Below, in pieces: positions 43,901 through 53,205 of a stretch of 64,000 nt of DNA (its first letter is position 1; the number at the start of each line of letters is the position of its first letter). The notes beneath the pieces were generated by a model, which was given only the letters and a program-made list of their open reading frames with translations, had not been told where the DNA came from and searched no databases. Source of the stretch: Nostoc parmelioides FACHB-3921 (GTDB taxonomy: Bacteria > Cyanobacteriota > Cyanobacteriia > Cyanobacteriales > Nostocaceae). The stretch spans positions 1 to 64,000 of the forward strand of contig NZ_JACJQL010000023.1 of NCBI RefSeq assembly GCF_014696625.1, given 5' to 3'. The position numbers and the translations under genes were made by a program.

Positions 43901-44977
43901 ATCCATTTTGGAACGGACTTGTTGGGCTACTTCCCCGGTGAACACACCACCAGTGTGGAATGTTCTCATGGTGAGCTGGGTTCCAGGTTCCCCGATACTT
44001 TGAGCAGCAATAATCCCGACCGCTTCACCTAAATCTACCATCTTGGCGTGAGCCAAACTCCAGCCATAGCAGTGCTGGCAGACGGAACGAGCAGCTTCGC
44101 AGGTAAGAGGCGATCGCACTACAACTTCTGCCACCCCAGCTTTTTCAATTTCTTTGGCTAAGTCATCAGAAATTGGCGTATTGCGTGCGGCAATAACTTC
44201 TTTTGTTTTGGGATGGATCACATCTTCTCCCACCACCCGTCCTAGCAAGCGTGTAGATAGCTTGATCAAGGTTTTGTTACCTTCGGTCATCGGTCGGACG
44301 GGAATACCTCTAGTAGTACCGCAATCAATTTCCCGAATGATCACATCCTGGGATACGTCTACTAGACGACGGGTCAGATAACCAGAGTCGGCGGTGCGTA
44401 ACGCTGTATCTACTAAGCCTTTTCTCGCACCGTAAGACGAGATAATATATTCTGTAACTGTCAGACCTTCGCGGAAGTTGGTTTTGATGGGTAAGCCAAT
44501 AATTTCCCCTTGGGGATCTGCCATCAATCCCCGCATCCCCACTAACTGACGTACCTGGGAAATATTACCCCGTGCGCCAGAGAACGCCATCATGTACACA
44601 GAGTTGAGGGGATTGGTTTGTTTGAAGTGAGTAACCACCTCGTCCTTGAGGGCTTCACTAGTACCGTTCCAGGTATCAATTACCTTTTGGAAACGTTCTA
44701 CTTCCGTAATTTCTCCCCGTTGGTAACGGACTTCAGTCGCGCGAATTTCTTCTTCCGCCGCATCCAAAAGACTCCGCTTGCTAGGTGGTACCATCAAGTC
44801 ATCAACACTAATGGAAACCCCAGCTCTAGTAGCATAGCGAAAGCCTAAATCCTTTAATTTATCCGCCATTACTGCGGTACGCGCCGTTCCATAATGGGTA
44901 AACGCCCAAGAAATCAAATTTCTCAGTTGACCTTTGTCAACGACGCGATTGCGAAAAATCATCTTTTCGTTAGTCAT
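40922..44977 (-). CDS. rpoC2: RNA polymerase subunit beta' (C-terminal half), cyanobacterial RpoC2
   Basis: A 1351-residue subunit that holds the C-terminal part of beta', including the trigger loop. N-terminal motifs: [40 protein letters not shown] and the zinc-type Cys set [15 protein letters not shown]. Between about residues 345 and 1000 lies the very large sandwich-barrel insertion (SI3) typical of cyanobacteria. [15 protein letters not shown] and the [20 protein letters not shown] end follow. The C-terminus is a long Asp/Glu/Tyr run ([20 protein letters not shown]). It is the last gene of rpoB-rpoC1-rpoC2, with a 194-base repeat-filled gap upstream. Confidence 0.97.
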   Translation of the reverse strand: [1351 protein letters not shown]

Positions 44978-45171
44978 TAGTCATTTGTCCTTAGTCATTG
45001 GTCATTAGTCATTGGTCATCTCTTACAAAGTTCTGTTCGGAGGAAACCTCCGCTCAACGCCACTTGCTTTCCAACGCAGAGCGACAGGAACGCAGTGGCT
45101 CGACTTTGCGTTTAGCCAATAGTCCCTAGTTTTTGCTATATAACTATGGACTATTGACTTTGGACTCTTAA
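44978..45171. repeat. Palindromic heptamer element in the rpoC1-rpoC2 gap
   Basis: On one side TAGTCATTGGTCATTAGTCA (from about 44992) and on the other ACTATGGACTATTGACTTTG (about 45144-45163) are near-complementary heptamer arms. Between them is the hairpin CGGAGGAAACCTCCG (45040-45054) and a GCGTTTAGCC stretch. The whole inter-cistronic gap is repeat DNA, so it would be transcribed in the rpo mRNA. Confidence 0.7.
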
Positions 45172-47049
45172 CTAACTGGCAAGTGCTTCTTGAATCGCTT
45201 TATTGTAAATAACGCGACCCGGAGTTGTGCGTACATACTGAGAAATTAAATTTCCCTGAGCGTCTTCTCTGACTCGGCGATATTTATAAAGTACCGTCCG
45301 ACTACCATCATCGTTATTGGTCACTTCTAGGGGGTCTGTATCTGGCTGATCAGATTCCACTTCCCCGTCAAACCGCACGTAGATGTAAGCGTGCAGGTCA
45401 ATTTGCTCTTGTTGGAAGGCCATAATTACGTCCTCCAAAGAGGCAAAATATTTACCTGCGCCCTTTGTCGCACCTGGGTTTTCCGCAGTCAGGTAATAAG
45501 CGCCTAACACCATGTCTTGGCTAGGTGTGATAATTGGTCTGCCTGTAGCTGGGGACAAAATGTTGTTAGAAGCCAACATCAATAATCGTGCTTCCGCCTG
45601 ACTTTCCAAGGATAAGGGTACGTGTACCGCCATTTGGTCGCCGTCAAAGTCAGCGTTAAATGCAGGACACACCAAGGGGTGGAGTTGAATGGCTCTACCT
45701 TCCACCAAAATTGGTTCAAAAGCCTGAATACCCAAACGGTGTAGGGTAGGCGCACGGTTGAGCATGACTGGATGTCCTTCAATCACTTCTTCCAGCACAT
45801 CCCAAACACTGGGGTCATTGCGAGAGATTAACTTTTTCGCAGCTTTGATGTTATTCACCATACCGCTACGAATCAGGCGATTAATCACAAATGGCTGGAA
45901 TAGTTCAATAGCCATTTCTCTGGGCAAGCCGCACTGGTGAATTTTCAGCTTAGGCCCAACCACAATTACGGAACGTCCAGAGTAGTCAACCCGTTTACCT
46001 AACAAGTTTTGCCGGAAACGCCCTTGTTTACCCTCAATAATGTCAGATAAAGATTTCAGGGGTCGGTTGTTTGCCCCAACTACGGTGCGTCCCCGACGAC
46101 CGTTGTCAATTAGAGCGTCTACGGCTTCTTGCAACATCCGCTTTTCGTTCCGCACAATAATTTCTGGTGCGAGAATTTCTTGCAGTCGTGCTAGACGATT
46201 ATTTCGGTTAATTACCCGGCGATACAAATCGTTCAAGTCACTGGTTGCAAACCGTCCACCATCTAACTGCACCATTGGGCGCAAATCTGGAGGGATTACA
46301 GGAATCACTGTCATCACCATCCACTCTGGCTTAGAACCAGTAGCAATGAAATTGTCAATTACCCGCAGGCGCTTGATGAGTTTTGCTCGTTTTTGTCCTT
46401 TAGCGCTGCCAATTTCTTCCCGGAGGCTTTCTGCTTCTTGCTCTAAATTAATATCAGCCAGCAAGCGCAATAGTGCTTCAGCACCGATACCTACCTCTAC
46501 ACCTTGCAACTGAGAATCTTCACTATAGATCTGGTCTTCAATTTCTAACCACTGGTCTTCACTCAGTAGCTGCTTGTAGGTGAGGGTTTCAGCATTACCG
46601 GGACTGAGAACAACATAAGAGTTGAAATAAACAATCTGCTCCACATCCCGCAAAGGCATATCCAGCAGAATAGAAATATAGCTAGGAATCCCTTTGAGAT
46701 ACCAAACGTGGGCTACTGGGGCAGCGAGTTTAATATACCCCATGCGGTGACGGCGTACCCGTGACTCGGTAACTTCCACGCCACAACGCTCACACACAAT
46801 GCCTCTATGACGGACTCTCTTATACTTACCGCAATGACATTCCCAATCTTTCGCGGGGCCAAAGATGCGCTCACAAAACAAGCCATCCATTTCTGGCTTG
46901 AGAGTCCGGTAATTAATCGTTTCTGGTTTGGTGACTTCACCTACGACCTGACCATTAGGTAATGTACGCTCACCCCATTGGCGAATACGTTCTGGTGATG
47001 CCAAGCCGATTTTAACGTAGTCAAACTGATTAGTTTGGGCGGGTCTCAT
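45172..47049 (-). CDS. rpoC1: RNA polymerase subunit gamma (N-terminal half of beta'), RpoC1
   Basis: A 625-residue subunit carrying the catalytic centre: AFNADFDGDQMAVHVPLS has the three Mg-binding Asp residues. The N-terminal zinc site is ECHCGKYKRVRHRGIVCERCG-like (about residues 69-90). LGKRVDYSGRSVIVVGP is also typical. The split of beta' into RpoC1 and RpoC2 is a cyanobacterial and plastid hallmark. It follows rpoB by 133 bases and precedes rpoC2. Confidence 0.97.
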   Translation of the reverse strand: MRPAQTNQFDYVKIGLASPERIRQWGERTLPNGQVVGEVTKPETINYRTLKPEMDGLFCERIFGPAKDWECHCGKYKRVRHRGIVCERCGVEVTESRVRRHRMGYIKLAAPVAHVWYLKGIPSYISILLDMPLRDVEQIVYFNSYVVLSPGNAETLTYKQLLSEDQWLEIEDQIYSEDSQLQGVEVGIGAEALLRLLADINLEQEAESLREEIGSAKGQKRAKLIKRLRVIDNFIATGSKPEWMVMTVIPVIPPDLRPMVQLDGGRFATSDLNDLYRRVINRNNRLARLQEILAPEIIVRNEKRMLQEAVDALIDNGRRGRTVVGANNRPLKSLSDIIEGKQGRFRQNLLGKRVDYSGRSVIVVGPKLKIHQCGLPREMAIELFQPFVINRLIRSGMVNNIKAAKKLISRNDPSVWDVLEEVIEGHPVMLNRAPTLHRLGIQAFEPILVEGRAIQLHPLVCPAFNADFDGDQMAVHVPLSLESQAEARLLMLASNNILSPATGRPIITPSQDMVLGAYYLTAENPGATKGAGKYFASLEDVIMAFQQEQIDLHAYIYVRFDGEVESDQPDTDPLEVTNNDDGSRTVLYKYRRVREDAQGNLISQYVRTTPGRVIYNKAIQEALAS

Positions 47050-47182
47050 ACTTAAGTGCTGAGTTCTGAGTAAAGTATTCAGTTAAAAGTCATGAATCAA
47101 AAGATTTGTTGGGTCTGAGTGCAGGGTTTTTATCCCCAGCACTCGGTAGGTAGTAAAGGCCTCCTACCCCTAACAATCATCT

Positions 47183-50100
47183 CTATTCGTCATCGTCCAA
47201 TGATTCGCGGGATAGCGATTCATAGGTTGGTCTGGGTGGTGTACGGCGAGCTAATTGGTCTGCCATTAAATCGACTTCGACATCCAAGGAACTACCATCA
47301 GCTTGGGTTTCTACTTTATGTACGGCAATATCTAACCCCAAGGATTGCAGTTCTCGCATCAATACCTTGAAGGATTCTGGTGTTCCAGGTCGAGGAATAG
47401 CCTTGCCTTTAACGATCGCATTTAATGCTTCGTTCCGTCCCTGCATATCGTCTGATTTCACAGTCAGCAATTCCTGCAAGGTATAAGCTGCACCGAAAGC
47501 TTCCAATGCCCATACTTCCATTTCTCCAAAGCGCTGACCACCTTGTTGGGCTTTTCCACCCAATGGCTGCTGAGTTACTAAGGAGTAAGGGCCTGTAGAA
47601 CGAGCGTGAATCTTATCGTCTACTAGGTGTACCAGTTTCAGCATATAAGCTACACCGATAGTTACTGGTCGGTCAAAGGGTTCCCCTGTACGACCATCAA
47701 ACACCATGATTTTGCCTGGGTCATCTGGGTTATAAACCCAATCTTTCCCTGTTTCGTCTCTGGCTTCTTGCAATTTGCCATGTACAATGCGGCGGGATGA
47801 CTCTTCCCCATACATTTCATCAAAGGGCGTAATCTTAAACCTGACACCCAAGGTATGACCAGCCCAACCCAATAGACACTCAAATACTTGTCCCACGTTC
47901 ATCCGGCTGGGTACACCAAGGGGATTGAGGACAATATCCACAGGGGAGCCATCGGGCAAGTAAGGCATATCTTCTATGGGCAATATGCGGGAAATAATCC
48001 CTTTATTACCGTGGCGACCTGCCATTTTATCCCCAACTTGGATTTTCCGCTTTTGGGCTACATACACCCGGACTACCATATTGGCTCCTGGTGGTAGTTC
48101 ATCCCCTTGTTCGCGGGTAAACAAGCGCACGTCTACGACCCGTCCTTTTTCTCCGTTGGGTACACGGAGGGAGTTATCTCTTACATCCCGTGCCTTTTCC
48201 CCGAAAATTGCCCGTAGTAGTTTTTCTTCTGGTGGCTGGTCGGATTCACCTTTCGGTGTCACTTTGCCTACCAATATGTCTCCCGCTTCTACCCAAGCCC
48301 CAATGCGAATGATTCCCTGTTCATCTAACTGACGTAGGGCATCTTCCCCGACGTTAGGAATTTCTCTGGTAATTTCTTCTGGCCCTAGTTTTGTCTGGCG
48401 GGCCTCAATTTCATATTTTTCGATGTGAATTGAGGTGTAAATATCATCTTGTACCAGTCGCTCAGAAATTAAAATCGCGTCTTCGTAGTTATAGCCTTCC
48501 CAAGGCATATAAGCGACGACGATATTTTGTCCCAGGGCTAATTCTCCGCCTTCCGTGGAAGAACCATCAGCTAGCACCTGACCGGCAACTACACGCTCAC
48601 CAATCCGTACCAGGGGTTTTTGGTTGAGACAGGTATCTTGGTTAGAACGCTGATACTTGGATACGGTATAGCGAATTTCTTGCCCTTTGTGAGTTGTCAG
48701 TTGTCCGTTGTCAGTGCTTTTGCCACTAGCTGCTGGCAATTGCCCACTGACTCTGACCCGTATTTCTGTGGCATCCACGTAGACAACATCCCCATCAGTC
48801 CGGGAAACTATCACCATCCCTGAGTCTCTCGCACCTTGAGCTTCTAAGCCTGTTCCTACTAAGGGACGCTCTGGTTTCAGTAGAGGTACAGCTTGCCGTT
48901 GCATATTGGAACCCATGAGGGCGCGGTTAGCGTCATCATGTTCCAAGAAGGGAATCATACTGGTAGCTACAGAGACAATCTGTACTGGTGATACGGCTAC
49001 GTAGTCTACTTGTTCCGGTGTGGTGGTGGAGAATTCCTGACGATAGCGGACTGGTACTTGTGGGCCAATAATATGGCCATTTTCATCTACAGGAATATCC
49101 CCTGGTGCTACCCGCAGGTCGTCTTCTTCGTCGGCGGTCATGTAGACTGCGGGTTGATCAAATCTCACCCGGCCGTTTTCTACTGGTCTAAATGGCGTTT
49201 CTAAGAAGCCGTATTGGTTAACGCGGGCGTGGGTTGCTAAGGAACCAATCAAACCAGCGTTGGGGCCTTCTGGTGTCTCAATGGGGCAAATCCGTCCGTA
49301 GTGGGAGGGGTGAATGTCTCGCACGGCAAAACCCGCCCGTTCTCTGGTTAAACCACCAGGGCCAAGGGCTGACAGACGGCGTTTGTGGGTCAGTTCGGCT
49401 AAAGGATTGGTTTGATCCATGAACTGACTGAGTTGGCTGGAGCCAAAGAATTCTTTGATGGCGGCGACCAATGGTTTGGGGTTAACCAAGGATGCTGGTG
49501 TTAATACTTCTGCATCAGATACTGTCATCCGTTCCCGGATAATTCTTTCTAGGCGGTTTAAGCCCACTCTGACTTGGTTTTGCAGTAATTCACCAACGCT
49601 TCTGACCCGACGATTACCCAAGTGGTCGATGTCATCAATACTACCAATGTCATATTCCAGGTTGATCAGGTAATCGACGGCTGCCAAAATATCGCCAGAG
49701 GTGAGGACGCGGACAGTATCGGGGACTGATAGGCGTAATTTTTTGTTGAGTTTGTATCTACCGACTCGACCCAAGTCATAACGTTTGGGATCGAAGAAGC
49801 GGGAGTCTAACAATTGTTGCCCACCCAGTACGGTTGGTGGTTCACCGGGTCGCAGTTTACGATATAACTCCATCAGAGCTTCTTCTTCGGAAAACTGCCC
49901 TTCTTTCTCGATAGTTTTCTGGAAGTACTCTGGGTGGCGCAGGGCATCAAAAATTTCGTTATCTGATAAGCCGAGAGCTTTTAATAGTACTTGGGCTGAG
50001 AGTTTGCGGGTTTTGTCGATGCGTACCCACACCAAATCGTTCCGGTCTGTTTCAAATTTTAGCCATGCGCCCCGGTTGGGGATGAGGCTGGCTGAATATG

Positions 50101-50536
50101 TCCGGCGGCCGTTTTTGTCGATTTCTGATTTGTAGTAAACTCCAGGCGATCGCACAATTTGATTGACAATTACCCGTTCAGCTCCGTTAATAATGAACGT
50201 GCCGCGATCGGTCATCAAAGGTAGATCCCCGATAAATACTTCTTGTTCTTTGATGTCCCCGGTTTCTTTATTCAACAGGCGGGTGGGAACATACATTTGT
50301 ACAGCATAGGTACTGTCGCGGCGTTTCGCTTCTTCAACGCTGTACTTTGGCTCCTTAAGTTTGTAATTATGTCCTAAAAAATGCAGTTCTAATTTGCCTG
50401 TATAGTCTGTAATAGGACTAAAGGAGTTAAGTTCTTCGATCAGCCCTTCTTCTAAAAACCAGCGAAAGCTTGAACGCTGGATTTCAATCAAGTCGGGCAA
50501 CAGAAAGGCGGGTTCAATATAATTTTCGCTAATCAT
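47183..50536 (-). CDS. rpoB: RNA polymerase subunit beta, RpoB
   Basis: 1117 residues from the ATG at 50536, which has an AGGTAGAGG ribosome-binding site and gives the conserved start PAFLLPDLIEIQRSSFRWFL. A GTG at 50578 would add 14 unlike residues and has no such site. Motifs: SQLSQFMDQTNPLAELTHKR and RRLSALGPGGLTRERAG (rifampicin region), GYNYEDAILISERLV, KMAGRHGNKGIISRI and the C-terminal KGKAIPRPGTPESFKVL. Residues about 597-617 (QLPAASGKSTDNGQLTTHKG) look like an insertion encoded by repeat DNA. First gene of the rpo operon. Confidence 0.97.
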   Translation of the reverse strand: MISENYIEPAFLLPDLIEIQRSSFRWFLEEGLIEELNSFSPITDYTGKLELHFLGHNYKLKEPKYSVEEAKRRDSTYAVQMYVPTRLLNKETGDIKEQEVFIGDLPLMTDRGTFIINGAERVIVNQIVRSPGVYYKSEIDKNGRRTYSASLIPNRGAWLKFETDRNDLVWVRIDKTRKLSAQVLLKALGLSDNEIFDALRHPEYFQKTIEKEGQFSEEEALMELYRKLRPGEPPTVLGGQQLLDSRFFDPKRYDLGRVGRYKLNKKLRLSVPDTVRVLTSGDILAAVDYLINLEYDIGSIDDIDHLGNRRVRSVGELLQNQVRVGLNRLERIIRERMTVSDAEVLTPASLVNPKPLVAAIKEFFGSSQLSQFMDQTNPLAELTHKRRLSALGPGGLTRERAGFAVRDIHPSHYGRICPIETPEGPNAGLIGSLATHARVNQYGFLETPFRPVENGRVRFDQPAVYMTADEEDDLRVAPGDIPVDENGHIIGPQVPVRYRQEFSTTTPEQVDYVAVSPVQIVSVATSMIPFLEHDDANRALMGSNMQRQAVPLLKPERPLVGTGLEAQGARDSGMVIVSRTDGDVVYVDATEIRVRVSGQLPAASGKSTDNGQLTTHKGQEIRYTVSKYQRSNQDTCLNQKPLVRIGERVVAGQVLADGSSTEGGELALGQNIVVAYMPWEGYNYEDAILISERLVQDDIYTSIHIEKYEIEARQTKLGPEEITREIPNVGEDALRQLDEQGIIRIGAWVEAGDILVGKVTPKGESDQPPEEKLLRAIFGEKARDVRDNSLRVPNGEKGRVVDVRLFTREQGDELPPGANMVVRVYVAQKRKIQVGDKMAGRHGNKGIISRILPIEDMPYLPDGSPVDIVLNPLGVPSRMNVGQVFECLLGWAGHTLGVRFKITPFDEMYGEESSRRIVHGKLQEARDETGKDWVYNPDDPGKIMVFDGRTGEPFDRPVTIGVAYMLKLVHLVDDKIHARSTGPYSLVTQQPLGGKAQQGGQRFGEMEVWALEAFGAAYTLQELLTVKSDDMQGRNEALNAIVKGKAIPRPGTPESFKVLMRELQSLGLDIAVHKVETQADGSSLDVEVDLMADQLARRTPPRPTYESLSRESLDDDE
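48688..48748. repeat. Heptamer-like repeat inside rpoB
   Basis: The words GAGTTGTCA, GTTGTCC and GTTGTCAG follow one another, then TGCCACTAGCTGCTGGCA, a dyad (TGCCA/TGGCA), and TTGCCCACTGACTCTGACC. On the minus strand the words read ACTGACAACGGACAACTGAC, the same type as intergenic repeats of this genome. It encodes about 20 residues of rpoB. Confidence 0.7.
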
Positions 50537-51312
50537 GCCTCTACCTTTGTCAACCTGGTTAAATTTTTTAGATGACACTACAGCTAGTGTCTTTAGCCGT
50601 TTGGGAACTTCTCCTGTATGCTCACCTGATTATTTACAGGCAATGGCAAACGCAGCAATTGAAGCTGGAGAGTGCGATTTTGACAAGAGGGGTAATAGCC
50701 CCCAATTGCCAGTCAAGGGTATTCCTATCGAGCTACGCAGCCGATTTCCCAACAGCAGTTGTTTGCAATATTTTGGAATTTGATCTGTTTTTCTCACTTC
50801 CCCTCCCAAAAGCGCGTTAATTTGCATGACGCTGCTCTAACCTTTTGTCTTACCGATATACCTTTTATACTCGTGGTGGTATCTCGAAATAAAGGAAATG
50901 AGCCGCATTATGGAGGTTTTGAATGAAAATGGCCTGATTTTGCTGGGTTTTAATCACAAGGCAATTTCTTTTAACAATTTTCTATAGGTTCAATTACAGG
51001 CGTTGTGTAGCCAAGGTTTATCTCAATTTGGGTTGAGATCATCCGCTTGTAGAGGTATGAGGATGGTCAAGTTGATAACTTTACAAAATCAAGCTTAGGA
51101 GTTATTAGTTCCTTCTTTTATCATTATGACGCACACAAAATGTTTTGGAGGGATTAATCTTAGCATATTTTTGTCCTCCTAGCGGCTTATTTATTTTAAT
51201 GAAGGCTAAAGGAAAAAGGGATCGGGGATTGGTAGTGGGGACTGGGGAAGAATTAATTCAGAATTTAAGAATTTTTCTCCCTACACTCTGCCTTGTTTCT
51301 ACTTAGCGAGTT
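50537..51312. other. Upstream region of the rpo operon
   Basis: About 776 bases between rpoB and the tatD 3' end, both on the minus strand. Open frames at 50535-50783 and on the opposite strand have no coding character. Near 51219-51246 there is a run of GGGATTGG/GGGGACTGGGG heptamer words. The rpoB promoter and a long leader should lie here, but I cannot fix a -10/-35 pair with confidence. Confidence 0.4.
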
Positions 51313-52101
51313 TTATAACACCAGACCGAATAATTCGCAGGCATTTTGGGTAGTTTGAGCAGAAATTGCCTCTAGTGTTTCTCCACGTAACGCGGCTACT
51401 TGCTCGGCTACATGGCGTACATAAGCAGGCTCATTCCGCTTTTCTCCCCGTTTGGGAACTGGTGCTAAAAAGGGGCAGTCTGTTTCAATCAGTAGGCGAT
51501 CGCTTTTTACCATTGCAGCCGAGGCTTGAATAGCTTTGGCGCTTTTGAATGTAACTGTGCCGCTAAAGCTAATATAAAAACCTAAGTCAAGAAACCACTG
51601 GGTTTCTTCTGGCGTTCCTCCCCAACAGTGCATTACACCCCGAATTTTATCACCTGTACGCTCCTGCCATTTTTGCAAGATTTCTCTTACAGCCACTGCC
51701 GCGTCCCGACAGTGAATAATTACTGGTAAGTTGAGTTGGGAGGCGATCGCTAATTGTGCCTCAAACACCATGCGCTGTTGCTCATTGTTATCGGCTTTGT
51801 AAAAATCCAGCCCCATCTCGCCAATTGCCACTATCTTAGAATCAGAACGAGCCAAAGATAAGATTTGCTCGCCTGTGTCACTTTGCCATTTATCCGCATC
51901 TAAAGGATGCAGCCCTACAGCAAAACTTATTTCGGGAAATTGGTGAGCTATGGCTTGAATACTAGGAAATTCCTCCGGCTCAACACAGGAATGAACTAAA
52001 CGTACAACTCCTGCTTCTTGCCAGCGCGATCGCACTTCTGCCAAATCTGACTGGAAGGTGTCAAAATTTAGGTGTACGTGGGTGTCAATTAGCTGCATCA
52101 T
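51313..52101 (-). CDS. tatD: TatD-family metal-dependent DNase
   Basis: A 262-residue amidohydrolase-fold nuclease. Motifs in order: DTHVHLNFDTF (metal-binding HxH), FAVGLHPLDADKW, IVAIGEMGLDFYKADN (Glu ligand), LPVIIHCRDAA, GVMHCWGGTPEETQWFLDLG and LLIETDCPFLAPVP (Asp ligand), then NEPAYVRHV. All metal ligands of the YcfH/TatD type are present. It probably acts in DNA turnover or RNA processing. Two ATGs (52101 and 52098) are adjacent. It follows rpsT on the same strand. Confidence 0.93.
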   Translation of the reverse strand: MMQLIDTHVHLNFDTFQSDLAEVRSRWQEAGVVRLVHSCVEPEEFPSIQAIAHQFPEISFAVGLHPLDADKWQSDTGEQILSLARSDSKIVAIGEMGLDFYKADNNEQQRMVFEAQLAIASQLNLPVIIHCRDAAVAVREILQKWQERTGDKIRGVMHCWGGTPEETQWFLDLGFYISFSGTVTFKSAKAIQASAAMVKSDRLLIETDCPFLAPVPKRGEKRNEPAYVRHVAEQVAALRGETLEAISAQTTQNACELFGLVL

Positions 52102-52184
52102 TTAGTCGTTAGTCATTAGTCAATAGTCAATGGTCAAGAGTTATGAAAGAAACTGTTGACGTTGGACTATTGACTCTTAGACTA
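52102..52184. repeat. Heptamer words between rpsT and tatD
   Basis: TTAGTCATTAGTCAATAGTC and GTTGGACTATTGACTCTTAG form imperfect complementary arms around AAAGAAACTG. The gap is only 83 bases, so the element is probably cotranscribed and may form a hairpin. Confidence 0.6.
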
Positions 52185-52478
52185 TTATGCTGTTTGCTCG
52201 ATGGGTTTGAGTTTGCTAGCGAGTCTGGACTTTTTCCTAGCCCCGTTGTTGGGATGGAGGATGCCCCGTTTGACTGCTTTGTCGATTCTGCTGTAAGCCG
52301 CAGCTAGGCGTGTTTGCGCTTCCTGTTTTGATTCTGGAGTAGGATTAGCTGCATAGGCTTGTACAGCGCTTAGGTAATTTTTCATCAGCGTCTTAACTGA
52401 TGATTTGTAGGTTTTGTTACGTACCCGGTTGCGTTCTGCGATTTGGGCGCGTTTAAGGGCAGACTTATTATTAGCCAC
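52185..52478 (-). CDS. rpsT: 30S ribosomal protein S20
   Basis: 97 residues from the GTG at 52478 (start [20 protein letters not shown] after the initiator), which is where S20 proteins begin; the frame is open 12 codons further up. S20 binds 16S rRNA early in 30S assembly. Motifs: [19 protein letters not shown] and [32 protein letters not shown] at the end. Highly basic. It precedes tatD. Confidence 0.95.
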
Positions 52479-53205
52479 AGTCGATTCCAAAAAGAAAATT
52501 ATATGTACACACACTACTAGACTTACTAATATAGCATCTGTGTTGCCAATGTGAGAATTTAGGAAAATTTTTTCAGTCAGGTTTTTTCTGAGGCTCAGTG
52601 AGCATATATGGGTAACAAAATCAACAATAAGAACACCAGTGTGTGCTAAACCGGAGAAAACAGTTTAAAATAAGGTACTCTAATCAAAAAATATCCATTC
52701 TCCAATTCTGCCAAACTTAGTCAAGTAGTTAAGAACACCAGTTGTTTAGTTCGTTACCAAAATGAATTTAATTTCATGAAAAACGGCAAGGGTTAATCAG
52801 CTGGAGTAGCGGTATAAACGCCATTACATATCTATCTACGACCAAGACTAGTTACTAAAAGATAAACATAAGTAAAAATTATCATCAGAGCCTGTTTTTC
52901 CTGATAAATTACACGAGAACTAGATGTGCGTCAGCGCAATCTTTCTACTCAGAAATTTTAGGAAAGAGGTTTAAGGGAATGAGGGATTGGCGCTCCTACT
53001 CCCTGCCGTAGTCAATAAAAGGCGCGGACTGAGAAACTTAGTTGCCTCCCCAAGCAAATCAGGTGCTGGAAGCCTTGGGAGAGTATCAAAAAAATCCAGG
53101 TTAAGCTAGAAGAGAGAGTTAGATGAAGCTTGGTATCCTTTGGGGTAAAAAGTAAAAATAATTCTCAGGCGGGTATATTCTAAATTTTGGCATTGTCCTT
53201 ACTCC
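52479..53205. other. Long divergent intergenic region between rpsT and hisD
   Basis: About 727 bases. It should hold both promoters. I see a hairpin CTCCCCAAG...CTTGGGAG (53046-53081) some 125 bases before hisD, and otherwise AT-rich sequence. A minus-strand frame across 53119-53382 lies mostly inside hisD and is a shadow. A small RNA or leader is possible but unsupported. Confidence 0.4.

Noticed and set aside
46040..46513. Long plus-strand frame of 157 codons within rpoC1
   Set aside because: Antisense shadow of a conserved gene; Arg/Ser-rich composition reflects the complementary strand.
50537..50578. GTG start that would extend RpoB by 14 residues
   Set aside because: The ATG at 50536 has a good ribosome-binding site and gives the conserved beginning of RpoB.
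50535..50783. Plus-strand 82-codon frame upstream of rpoB
   Set aside because: It has no known domain, no ribosome-binding site, and a second overlapping frame looks equally random.
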